This document shows positions 34,408 through 44,159 of a stretch of 64,000 bases of DNA, piece by piece. Positions within the stretch are counted from its first letter, which is position 1. Every line of letters starts with the position of its first letter. Under the pieces are notes generated by a model that had not been told where the DNA came from, searched no databases, and worked only from the letters and a program-made list of their open reading frames with translations. The stretch is from NCBI GenBank assembly GCA_003550305.1, contig QKYT01000003.1, forward strand, positions 389,047 to 453,046, read 5' to 3'. A program made the translations under genes and the position numbers. This DNA comes from Glomus cerebriforme (lineage: Eukaryota > Glomeromycota > Glomeromycetes > Glomerales > Glomeraceae).

Positions 34408-36663
34408 CTAACGTAAATAATTTAATTCTGGAACAAATGCAAAATGGAGAAAATTGATCACAGCATCCGGATCAACGTACAACTTTGAAAGATCTTTTTC
34501 AGAGAGAAGAGCATGAACATCTCTCAAGTGATTCTTCATCTTTCTTATAACACTAGGGTTACAATCCGGACACATCCTGCATTTGAAAACAGGATGCTCA
34601 TCAAGATGATGATTAATCGCTCCTTGAACTTCCAGAATGTGATATTGTGTGCTTTCCAATCTTGATACTGATAATAGAACAGCCTCGCGTTGCAGATTAG
34701 GAATTATAATATCATAGATGTATTCTTTTTTATAATATCCACTATATTCTTTAGTTGGAGATTCTGGAGGATTCATAAAAGACGAACATAATGGAAGAAA
34801 TTGGAATAACACATCATGTATACCAATAGTATAAGGAATCGTTTTTTTATTTCGTTGCTTAACCCCAGTTGCGACTAATTTAAGATGTTTAACGATTTCA
34901 TTTCGTCTGTTTAAAATCAGCCTATTTTGCGGACTAATGTTATATCGCATCAATTGACTAGATTGGTTTCTTGTAGGATGAGACATAACATTTTCCCTTA
35001 AAGGGTTTGAATTAGGTATACTTCTAGCTATTTGCATTGAGTTTGGACTTGAGATCGCGCCAGGTTCATTTGGTATTTTTGAATGATTATTAAACTTTTG
35101 TTTTGGAAACCCGTATGGTAACTGCTCATTCTGATTTCTCTCGGAATTGACCTTTGTTGGATAACTGTCTCATTTAAAATATTATATATACATAAATATA
35201 TATACTTATTAGTTAATAATTCAATATATAAAACATCAAAATCAACATATTAATTTACCATTATAGTTAACATTTTGGATGAATAAATACAAAAACTAAT
35301 CATAAATTACAAATAGAAATATTTAATCGTCAAAATAATTTACCTTCTTCTGGGACCTTTTGCTTGTGTTGAAGTAGAAGGAATATTAAAATTATTTGAT
35401 GAAGGCTTAGATTTTAAAGCTTCAATCAAATCTGATTGGAAATTATTCCAATCTTGTTGTACAAATGGATTCATTTCAATGTTATCCATCATTTTTAATA
35501 CAACCATGTTTTTTACCAAATTTTCTGGCGTATAAGAGGTAAATCGACAACAAAACATTCGAAGAGCGGTATTCAAATGATCTTTCTGGTCTCTTAATTG
35601 TTCTTGCCAACATTTCGTCACCCAATGATAACGCTCGAGAGATTCATCAATAACACTTTGGATCTCTTGTTTTTTTTTAACAGTCCACTCTCCGCGTTTT
35701 AAAATATTTACACTTAAAAAATCACTCTGTGATGATGTTATATGAGGAACCCAATAATATTGGGTTATTCCATCATCATCTGGACACGGAACTATATGAG
35801 GAGTTCCTGTAAAAACTTCGCTCTCGATCTTCCATTCCATTTCGAGCTCTTGACGTCTAAAACATATAATAAGATATAATAAAAATAAGATAATAATAAT
35901 TTACTAAATAAATCGGGAGGCATTTCTCTAGATTAAAACTTTCTCAATTTGAACAAACAATTAAACCACCTCGCTTCCAGACAATTCCATACACATAAAA
36001 AAAGTGATAATACCATCATAACCATATATGATATATGTGTGTCGCATATAGCATGGTTGTGAGTCGGTATCAATTATATTACATTCGCATATATTAATTC
36101 TAATATCGCGAATTGAGATGAAGTAGCTTAAAGATTTTCCTATATCGTGGTATAGAATCCGTGAAGCCATCCCGACGTAAATTCATTACTAATTAATAAA
36201 TAACCTCTTACCTTTTAGCTCTCTTATGTAGACATTCTTTACACGATCTAACACAAGCTACCCAATAAATGTGAATTCTCTTATCGTTACGTTTACAGAA
36301 TTCACATCCACTTTCAAAATTCAATAATCGAGAAAATTCCATTTCGTTTAATCCTTTTGGTGGATCCATATCCTTAAAAGGAGTAAATCTCTCTCTAGAC
36401 GTTTTCCAAATGTCCCATGATATTGGTAAGATGCTGCCATCAAGCATATTTTTAAAATGCTTGCAAACGCAAGCCAACATTAATAGATCCTTTGGAGGTA
36501 AATGATAACAGATATTGATAAAAATTTCATAAGAAATGTTATCTTGCATTTTGGCGTCTGGAGGATATCTAATTGGCTCTGAAAAGAACTTCAATATTGC
36601 ATAAAGCTGATTAAATTCTTTTGGTGAAAGTACACCTAGGTCCTCTACTTCCATCGAATCCAT
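34408..36663 (-). CDS. F-box protein with zinc-finger-like cysteine clusters
   Basis: Proposed exons are 36663-36212, 35856-35344 and 35164-34408 (introns 355 and 179 bases), giving 573 residues with all joins in frame (AG/A and AG/T codons). The F-box lies at about 42-85 (LPPKDLLMLACVCKHF), followed by IWKTSRERFTP. A CEFC ... CKEC pair (120-123, 141-144) could bind zinc. Exon 2 carries DDGITQYYWVPH, a segment I associate with this Glomeromycotina F-box group. Near the C-terminus CRMCPDC...H....H (about 517-539) resembles a C2H2 finger. Likely an SCF ubiquitin-ligase adaptor that recruits a substrate through its C-terminal part. Start uncertain: an in-frame Met ten codons upstream (36693) exists, and TTTATAG just before the chosen ATG could instead be an acceptor. 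The 355-base intron contains a 69-codon open stretch that cannot be joined in frame. Confidence 0.7.
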
Positions 36664-36805
36664 ACTATAAAGAAAGAAAAATGACTTCAACATTATAATT
36701 ACTTTTTTAAAAGAGAGTAAGTAGCAGCTCTTCTGGCGCTTACTTTAATTTCCAATAGTTGAATCGTCAAATAAGGTTGAAAAAAAAAGCCAAATTATAC
36801 TAAAG

Positions 36806-36885
36806 TTTATTGAACATACCAAGCCTACAACGTTTATCAAACATGCCAAATCTTAACGTTTATTAAATATACAAAGCCTTAACAA
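36806..36885. repeat. Three 26-27-base tandem units
   Basis: TTTATTGAACATACCAAGCC, TTTATCAAACATGCCAAATC and TTTATTAAATATACAAAGCC begin successive units that each end in (C/T)AACG or TAACA. Located in the F-box/RPB6 divergent promoter, so possible repeated regulator sites. Confidence 0.65.
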
Positions 36886-36974
36886 ATTTTTAGTGAGTAA
36901 AACTTTCTCAGTTGATAAATATGGTAGTTCAAAATATTATTTTGAATACAATTGGTTGATTAGCTTTCATTTCC

Positions 36975-36992
36975 CGATCGTGATCACGATCG
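36975..36992. promoter_or_regulatory. Perfect 18-base palindrome CGATCGTGATCACGATCG
   Basis: Self-complementary over all 18 bases with ten G/C in an A+T-rich spacer, 204 bases upstream of the RPB6 start codon. Symmetry suggests a binding site for a dimeric regulator. The factor is unknown. Confidence 0.5.
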
Positions 36993-37195
36993 CCTTTTCG
37001 AATTTATTAACCAATAAACATTAGCCAATTGTGTAACAAATTATTAATCATCAATTCCCTTTCCAAATCAAAACTAACAATCAAAGAATAATAAAAACTT
37101 TCCTCCTTATCCAAGAATTTTATCAAGCAAACTTAAAAGAATAAATATTGTTGTAATTTTAGATATTACCTCTGCAGAATATTTCAATTTAAAAT

Positions 37196-38012
37196 ATGTC
37201 AGATTATGGTGAAGATTATGATAACCCTGACGATGCAGGGCAAGTTTTTTTTCCTTGAAAATTTCTATATAACATTGTTTAAAATGAGAACTAACTGAAT
37301 AAATTTTCTTTATAACAAATATAAACAGATATAATGAAGAATTTCCAGTGAGTCTACGTTTCAAACCTTTAATTTAATTATTGTTGTTCATGTTAACTAT
37401 TCTTTACGTTTAAAAACATGTTTTTTAGATCAAAATTTCATTTATTATTTTAGGAAGATGATTATAACGAAACGGAGTTAATAGAGGAAGACCTTGAACC
37501 AGAGCTTCCAAATGGAGATGAAACAAGAGAAGGAGGGATCAATATACAAAATGGTGTTGCGATATTGACAAATGGTGCAGAAGGTACAGAAATGGATGTT
37601 AATAAGCAAATAGTCGTAGAAAAAGAGAAAGTTACTACTCCTTACATGACAAAGTATGAAAAAGCACGGATATTAGGAACTCGAGCATTACAAATAAGGT
37701 AATAATATTTTTTAAAGAAAAATTGTAAATTGTATTGTTTATTTATGATGATTCTTAAATTCACACTTTAAATTTTTTTTCTCCCAAAGTATGAACGCTC
37801 CAATTCTTGTTCCACGTGAAAACGAAACGGATCCTCTTGAGATAGCCAGAAAAGAACTTCGTTTTAAAAAAATTCCTTTGATGATACGAAGATATTTACC
37901 GGATGGAAGTTATGAAGATTGGAATGTCAGAGATTTGACCATTCCTGAAGATGAAGATTATGGTAGACAGCCAAACCCAGGACAAGGACAACCATCGCAA
38001 TCAATACAATGA
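37196..38012 (+). CDS. RPB6: RPB6, shared subunit of RNA polymerases I, II and III
   Basis: Four exons: 37196-37239, 37329-37347, 37454-37698 and 37790-38012, giving 176 residues. The conserved core [20 protein letters not shown], then [24 protein letters not shown] and [12 protein letters not shown], is the signature of the essential omega-like subunit RPB6, which helps assemble the large polymerase subunits in the nucleus. The N-terminus ([15 protein letters not shown] then [20 protein letters not shown]) is the usual acidic tail; the C-terminus extends beyond the core by about 25 residues ([13 protein letters not shown]). Intron 1 uses a GC donor (GG/GCAAGT) and is followed by a 19-base micro-exon; both are needed for an in-frame acidic tail. 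The gene diverges from the F-box gene and converges on COQ7, 283 bases apart. Identification is very secure. Confidence 0.97.
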
Positions 38013-38295
38013 TTTAAAAAGATTAGCGATTCCATTTTTAAAAATTAATTTAAGCTTAATTCAATGCTTCTTTACTAATTATTCAAAAATTTGAAATGAA
38101 TACAAAAGACATTAAAAATGGTGCAATTGTTTTCATCTGTTAAAATTTTTTTTATTTTGAGTAACATATATCATCTACTAACTCTTAATTTAATATTAAT
38201 AAGTCAATCATTTATATATATGTATGTATATATAATGAACTCTCTTTTTAAATAAGGATTGTAATTTAAATCCATTACGAACTTTTGAAGTTCCT

Positions 38296-39298
38296 TTAAA
38301 TCCTTCTAGTTATCCATATTGCTGCTTTACAGCCATTATGTATTATTGCAGTCAAAGGTCCATGAAGTGGTGCCTTACATGAAAATAAGTGTTAAAGAAA
38401 ATTTAGAATTATAATTTATTAAAGAAAAATATACGTAAATGAAATTACCTTCTTTGCATCAAAATCTACTGCAGTATCCAGATGATGTAATTCATCATCA
38501 CGAAATTGTTTAATGATCTTTATATATATATATATGTAGAAAATGATAAAAATTATTATTCTTATTATAGATTAAAGTGATGTTTTAACTTACTTTTTTC
38601 AATTCAGAGATATCATTGTTCTCAATGTGTAACAATTCTCGTAATTGGCTAAAAAAAACAAAAATAATAAGAATTATTTTACTTTAGTTAAACATAATCA
38701 GTGTCTTTAGCAAGGGAGATAATTACTCATTGTAATGTTCTCCTATCACGGTCTCTACTGCTTCTGTACATGCCATAGCAGCTTCTTTACCCATCATTGC
38801 GGTTCCAACTCCAAGGATGAATCCCGCAGCTTCCCATATTGGACGTAAAAATGAGGGTCTAGCTCTATAACGTGGTATAATTTCATCAAAAGTTTTAAGA
38901 TGATACTTTTCTTGTTCCCACATTTCCTAATTACAATTCAAATATGATTATTTAAAACTTTTAATCGAGTTTATAATTTAAATAAAATAATTTACTTGAA
39001 TTATAGGGCCGACTTTTTTATCATTGCCTAAAATTGCCATTTGACCTTTATAAATGTAATTTGCACCAATTTCACCAGCTTGATCAATTCTTATCATACT
39101 ATCAATGAGTTGCTTCTGTTTTGGGGTTAATGAAATATTTTTAATTTGATCATAATTTTTAGGTTCTTCTTTAAGGGAAGAGTTGTATTTTACAGAAAAT
39201 GTATGTAATTTATTGAAAGAAATAATAGTCGCATTAATATAATTACGACGAATAGCTAAATACATTGAAGGACGTAAATAAGACGATATATTATACAT
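38296..39298 (-). CDS. COQ7: COQ7, 5-demethoxyubiquinone hydroxylase
   Basis: Five exons: 39298-38996, 38926-38727, 38648-38594, 38517-38449 and 38373-38296; introns are 69-78 bases, GT-AG. The product of 234 residues is the mitochondrial di-iron monooxygenase that hydroxylates demethoxyubiquinone, the penultimate step of coenzyme Q synthesis. Ligand motifs are all present: Glu76 in [10 protein letters not shown], Glu107/His110 in EQEKYH, Glu159 in [11 protein letters not shown], and Glu195/His198 in DDELHH. KMWEQEK-like and [13 protein letters not shown] blocks are typical. The N-terminus ([20 protein letters not shown]) is basic and Ser/Tyr-rich without acids, a plausible mitochondrial presequence. 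An in-frame Met 24 codons upstream (39370) exists, but the chosen start gives the usual length. A TACAGTATAAATAAT word lies about 90-105 bases upstream. Confidence 0.96.
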
Positions 39299-39387
39299 TT
39301 TATAATAATAATTGTAAGCGAAATAAACAAGGTGGATATAAATTCTTGCTGATCGATGATTTTTGACCAATCAACCGCAGTTTACTT

Positions 39388-39403
39388 ATACAGTATAAAT
39401 AAT
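39388..39403. promoter_or_regulatory. Shared 16-base word ATACAGTATAAATAAT upstream of COQ7
   Basis: The same 16 bases recur at 52201-52216, about 120 bases upstream of an F-box gene, in the same orientation relative to that minus-strand gene. It joins the recurrent TACAGTAT motif to a TATAAAT word. Candidate promoter element; evidence is only recurrence and position. Confidence 0.35.
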
Positions 39404-39568
39404 ATATATTTTTTTATTTCTCGGTATAATTGATTTATCATAGTTAAATTTAAAATCTATATATACCTTCTTAAATATAATCATTAAAAATGCATATAAA
39501 AACATATTTACAATAAAAAATAAAAAAATAAAGATATAATAAAAACTTATACAAAAAATCATTACAAA

Positions 39569-40783
39569 TTAATCTTCCGCCCATTTCTTTGCAGGATCTA
39601 AATGTTTATATAACCAACCACCTTGAGCACCAGGGCCAAAACTTCTTGCTTGTTTATATTTAAACATATTATGACTATCGCCAAAATTTATTTCAATTTT
39701 GCAAGTTCCTTCTGCTCCCACAGTAGGATACCATACATGATTTTCTTCTTCATATATATGAGCTATACCTAAATATTCTCCATCTTTCGTAAAAAATACT
39801 TCTCCTGAAGATGGTTTATATCCACATCCAATCGTATCCCCTAATTCACCCCATTTTGGTCCATATGCTTGTAAATTTAATTGAGAATTTTGATATTTAT
39901 GACCATTATTTGAATGATATCCGATTGAATATTTATTATATCCGGGTAATCTAAATCAATTACGATTATTTAAAATTTTGGTTTATTAAATTTATTTGTA
40001 CATAAAAATTTCTTACCTAAAATATGGATAAGGTTTAGTCGTTAGTCCAATGGCAATATTGGTTACGTCACTAAATTTCTCAACAATAGTAATTTCGAAA
40101 TAATGTAATTCAATAAAATTCTCTTCACTTTTTACTCTTATTTCATTATTCTCATTGATAAATTTCTTTGGATTAAGGAAAGGCAAATTACATTGCACCA
40201 TAATTTCATTATATTTCAATCCTTTCTTTTTAGAATTATTAATTATTAATTCTCTTTCATTGTTAACTATAACAATTTCCAATTGTTGAAGAATTTTTTC
40301 AGGAATGAATTTCCAATAAGAATAAGTATCTTGGTTTAATAATTCTTGTATCACGTCATCAGAAGGCAATAAATCAATTGTTTGATTGTTCTTAGAAAAT
40401 TCTTCAGCATCATCAAATGATTCAGAATGAACTAAGGTTGGAGGAAGAGGAGATGAATTATTTAATTCAGTATAAGCAGGTGGTTGTAAATCATATGATG
40501 GTAAAGCTGGTTGTTCTAGATCATTCAAATCATTCGTAATCATAGTATTAGAAGAAGAAGAATTGTATTTTTCTTTTCTGCCATATCTTTTACTGTAACA
40601 ATAAACACACGATGATATTATTATTGCTACTGCTATGCCTAATAATGAAAATAATGCTATACATGCATTTGAACAACCTGAACCATTTGAATTAACAACA
40701 AAAAGAACAGCTCCACTAGAAGCTGTTTTTAAATTATTTAAAATTAAAAAAATATATATTAATATATTATTTGAATAAATCAT
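39569..40783 (-). CDS. Membrane-anchored SPRY protein, Ssh4/Ear1-like ubiquitin-ligase adaptor
   Basis: Two exons, 40783-40017 and 39950-39569 (66-base intron, AG/A join), giving 382 residues. A hydrophobic N-terminus (about 5-17) may be a signal peptide; one strong transmembrane helix spans about 39-62 (ALFSLLGIAVAIIISSCVYC), then a basic stop-transfer RYGRKEKY. The cytosolic side starts with LPSY (94-97) and PPAY (101-104), ligands for WW domains of Nedd4/Rsp5-type ubiquitin ligases. A SPRY/B30.2 domain covers about 200-370, with IAIGLTTKPYP, GYNKYSIGYHSNNG, GDTIGCGY and GEVFFTKDGEYLG. This architecture matches yeast Ssh4 and Ear1, endosomal or vacuolar adaptors that direct Rsp5 to membrane cargo. 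That role is inferred from architecture; PPxY position differs from yeast. It lies in tandem upstream of COQ7. Confidence 0.85.
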
Positions 40784-41743
40784 TTGGAAAAGAAAAGAGA
40801 GGGAATTTTTTTTTTAAAAAAAAAAAAACTTTGGAAACTAATTATTTTTTTTTTTTTGTCGTTTAACCAAAATTGAAATTAGTCGTTAAATAAATTTCTT
40901 TAGGTTTAGTACAATTTCTTGCTTTTTTTTTTTTTTTAAATGAAAAATTTTTTTTTTTAAAAAAAATTTAAAATGCCAACGTATTTAAAGTTTATGAAGT
41001 AATACAGTATATTACCAATTTACGATATAATTGCGTCACTATAAAGTAATAAGAAATATTATTCAGCCAAGAATATTTTTTAGGTTATGAAATATGTTAA
41101 TTGTAAAAAGGCCTATTAGACTAAAATAATAAAATGACAGACTGTTTTGTCTTAATAAGGATAGTTTCAAATGAATAAGAACCACTTTTTTAACTTAAGT
41201 TAGACTGGAATTTTAATGAATCGAATAAATTACATCACAATGCATTTCACGTGGAGCATTCGATCACCTGATGCGATTGATCAGAATGAAACATACGATA
41301 ATTCTATGTATGACGAACGTAATAAAAACAAATATCTTTTGTAATCATCATCTTTATTAAATTGATTGATATTATGAAAAATTTTTAAAATATATTTTAT
41401 TCTATACAAAGTATATGAGAAAATGATTTTTAACTTCAATAATTTTATATATATATTACTTTTGATTGATTAAAATATGTATAATACATTTAATTAAAAT
41501 TTACAATATGATTAATGATTTCTTTTTTGTTATAAATAAACTGATGCCTCTTTTTTTAAGATTGATTGTCTGATTATTCTCCTTCTGAATTCTTATTAAC
41601 AACTTTCTCTTTTTTCTTTCTTTCAGTTAAATGTCTTTGATTGTTTTTAATTACTCTTCTGTTAAATTCTTATTAACTTTCTCATTTTAATCAGTTTTTT
41701 CTCTCAAAAAGATTCTCTAGATTAAATTATTATTAAATTAAAA
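40784..41743. other. Intergenic region between the two PPxY membrane-protein genes
   Basis: No gene. Directly upstream of the SPRY gene lie T-run/A-run junctions (40806-40828 and 40931-40970). TACAGTAT is at 41003-41010 and an E-box CACGTG at 41248-41253. The stretch 41520-41720 is T-rich with repeated CTTTCTCTTTTTTCTTTC and TTCTTATTAACTTTCTC words, 3' of the following minus-strand gene. Confidence 0.55.
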
Positions 41744-42730
41744 TTATTTGTTATTTCTTACTTTACTATCATAACTTATGCTCTTGTATAGTCTCGGTGG
41801 CAATGGTGAAGATGAAGATGCGGGAATAGGAGGAACTGGACGTCTCGGTAATTGTGAAATGTTATCTAATGATGATGAGGGAATAAGAGGCACAGGACGT
41901 CTTGGTGGCTGAGATATCGAAGGAACTGAACGTCTCGGAGATGAATCTGATATTATAGGAGAAGGAGGATCGCATGTATATTGTGTGGATTGTGTAGATG
42001 ATTGCTGTTGCGGTATTGGAGGAACAGGACGTCTTAAAGAACTTGAAGATGGAACAGAAGGTACGGGACGTCTTGGAGTTTCACTCATTTGTGATAATTC
42101 TGAATTATGTGTGCTTATTTCTATTTGATCATTCATGTATGGAGGAGGTAAACCAGCACCTTCTAATGCGATATTATAAGTGGGAGGAGGGGGTCTTAAT
42201 GCTCCTTCTATTTCATTAATTTCATCATCACTTGCATTAGGAGTTCCATTATTACCACCAAATCTACGAAAAATTTCAGTCAAGCCACCTAATCTATAAC
42301 TAGCAAATGTTGGATGATGATTATTTACACCATTTGTTGATGAACGTGATGATGTTGAACTATCTGAACGTGGTGGGGATTGAGTATATATTCTATGTGG
42401 ATATTCATTGTTATTATTTAATGTTGCTGCTGTTAACGTATTCGGTGTACCATAACAATTTAATCTTACTATCAACTATATAGAAATTTTTTTTTTAGAT
42501 ATATTATTTAAGAAAGTTTTTTTAAAAAAAAAAATAAATAAAAATTAGAAAAATTAACATACCCAATAGATGACATAAGAAATGATCACGCAAACAATTA
42601 TTGCAATAATATTTTTTACAGAGGGTTGTTTTATAGTAAGATATAATAATGGTAAACCCACTGATAATGCGATAATTATTACTACGTATATTCTATTAAC
42701 ATGTTTGTGAAATCCTGGATATCGCGCCAT
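41744..42730 (-). CDS. Two-TM protein with PPxY motifs and RRPVPxIP repeats
   Basis: Two exons, 42730-42563 and 42475-41744 (87-base intron, GTATGT donor, phase 0), giving 299 residues. Two hydrophobic helices at about 14-33 and 41-60 are followed by a long, presumably cytosolic, Ser/Pro/Asn-rich tail. The tail has PPTY (153-156) and PPPY (166-169), both consensus WW-domain ligands, and five copies of RRPVPPIP-like units (RRPVPSVP, RRPVPPIP, RRSVPSIS, RRPVPLIP, RRPVPPIP) that match class I SH3 ligands (RxxPxxP). No enzyme domain. Start is the ATG at 42730; upstream in-frame codons hold no ATG. A signalling or trafficking scaffold bound by WW- and SH3-domain proteins is plausible. Family not recognised. 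Confidence 0.8.
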
Positions 42731-44159
42731 CGTCAAAATTTATTTAAAATTTTCAATGAATTTTCTTTATATAAGCAACAAATTCTATAAAATTTCGTAC
42801 GATAAAGAATATTTTCCTTTTCTTTTAATTGTTGTTAAGAGTTCTTTATTTTTTGAAATCTGTAAATGAGGAATGGATAATAATGAAATTAAAAATAAAA
42901 GATAAAATAAAAAATAAAAATATGAATATGGTTTTTTTTAAAAAAAAAAAAAAATTGGAATAAAAGTTTTTTATATAGAAAATCAAGAAAATCATGCACA
43001 AAGAATACTTAATATAACCACGGAATTTATTTAGTACCGAAAACGGTTAAAACCGTCCGTATTATGGTGATACGATATGCTTCTACGTTTATTAATCCAC
43101 TTAATAACACCGGCAAGTTAATCGAAATTTTTGATAACGGCGTAAAAATTATTTAAGAAATAAAACAATAGTTTAGCCGTCATTATGTTGTTAGAATAAT
43201 CATCATTCAATTTTTTATAAATATTTGTTTACAAAATATATGCGTAACACCTTAATCAAAATATTCTATTTAGAAAAAAAATAGAAAAAAAAGTTTTGAA
43301 AATCTTATCAAAAAATGGTAATTTACGCAGTACATTATTAAATATTTATATTATCTCATATACATAATTATGGGATTTATGTATGAATTTGATTCCTGTA
43401 AAAGTGTATAAAGAAATAAGGTATACATACTACTTGCTTGATCTACGAACTAAATCGTGCAACCAATTGAAGTTAATTGGTGTAAAATTTACATACAGTA
43501 TAATTTACAAATCGTAATAACAGATAACGATCCGAAAAAAAAAGATCCGTAATGGTATAATTAGTATAATTGGTATAATATTGATGGAACGGGGAACGTC
43601 CTTATATCTAACTAATGCGGATCAAATGCAAAATGCAACAAATCTTTGGGATACATTAGATCATCCTTCTAATTTTTTATTGGTAATTTAGGTAATTTAT
43701 GTACACATTTCATTCGTCGGCTTTTTTTGGTAAAGTAGGAGCGCAAAATAAAATTTTCTCATTATTTCAATGATTTTCAATGAATGATATTCATTGATAT
43801 TTTATAAATGAAAAAAATGTGCGGATTTTTTTACAAGAACCAAAAGTGGAATGTTAACAATTTTTTATTTACAAAACTAATAATTTTTTCATATGCGTCA
43901 CATGCAAATTATATCAAAAAGCCTTAGGTTTTAAGCAAATGATCTCTTTTTATTTATTAATTATTTTAATAATAAAAACGTGAGATCATACGATTGCTCA
44001 GTTTTATTACCACGTTAGGATTCAATCAAAAGACAATATTAATTATTTCATAGTATGAAGGAGAAAATGTTTACAAAAAAACAAACCACTGAAATATTAC
44101 GCGTCAATCTTAACAGATACAAAAAAAGTCAATTGCATTTGTATACAATTGTGATTATT
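42731..44159. other. Intergenic region
   Basis: No gene supported. Holds a T/A homopolymer junction at about 42930-42955, an inverted pair ACGGTT-AA-AACCGT (43043-43056), a TACAGTAT word at 43494-43501, and A+T-rich sequence otherwise. Confidence 0.55.

Larger units (their letters stand above)
36664..37195. promoter_or_regulatory. Divergent promoter region, F-box gene / RPB6
   Basis: The 532 bases between two divergent start codons hold the control signals of both genes. It contains a perfect 18-base palindrome (36975-36992) and three 26-27-base tandem units (36806-36885), listed separately. No classical TATA box could be assigned. Confidence 0.6.

Noticed and set aside
35961..36170. 69-codon open stretch as an additional exon of the F-box/zinc gene
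   Set aside because: No GT/AG pair joins it in frame, whereas direct splicing 36212 to 35856 keeps the frame and the family-like sequence.
37107..37364. Minus-strand open frame over the first RPB6 exons
   Set aside because: Opposite strand of well-supported RPB6 exons and introns; no family feature.
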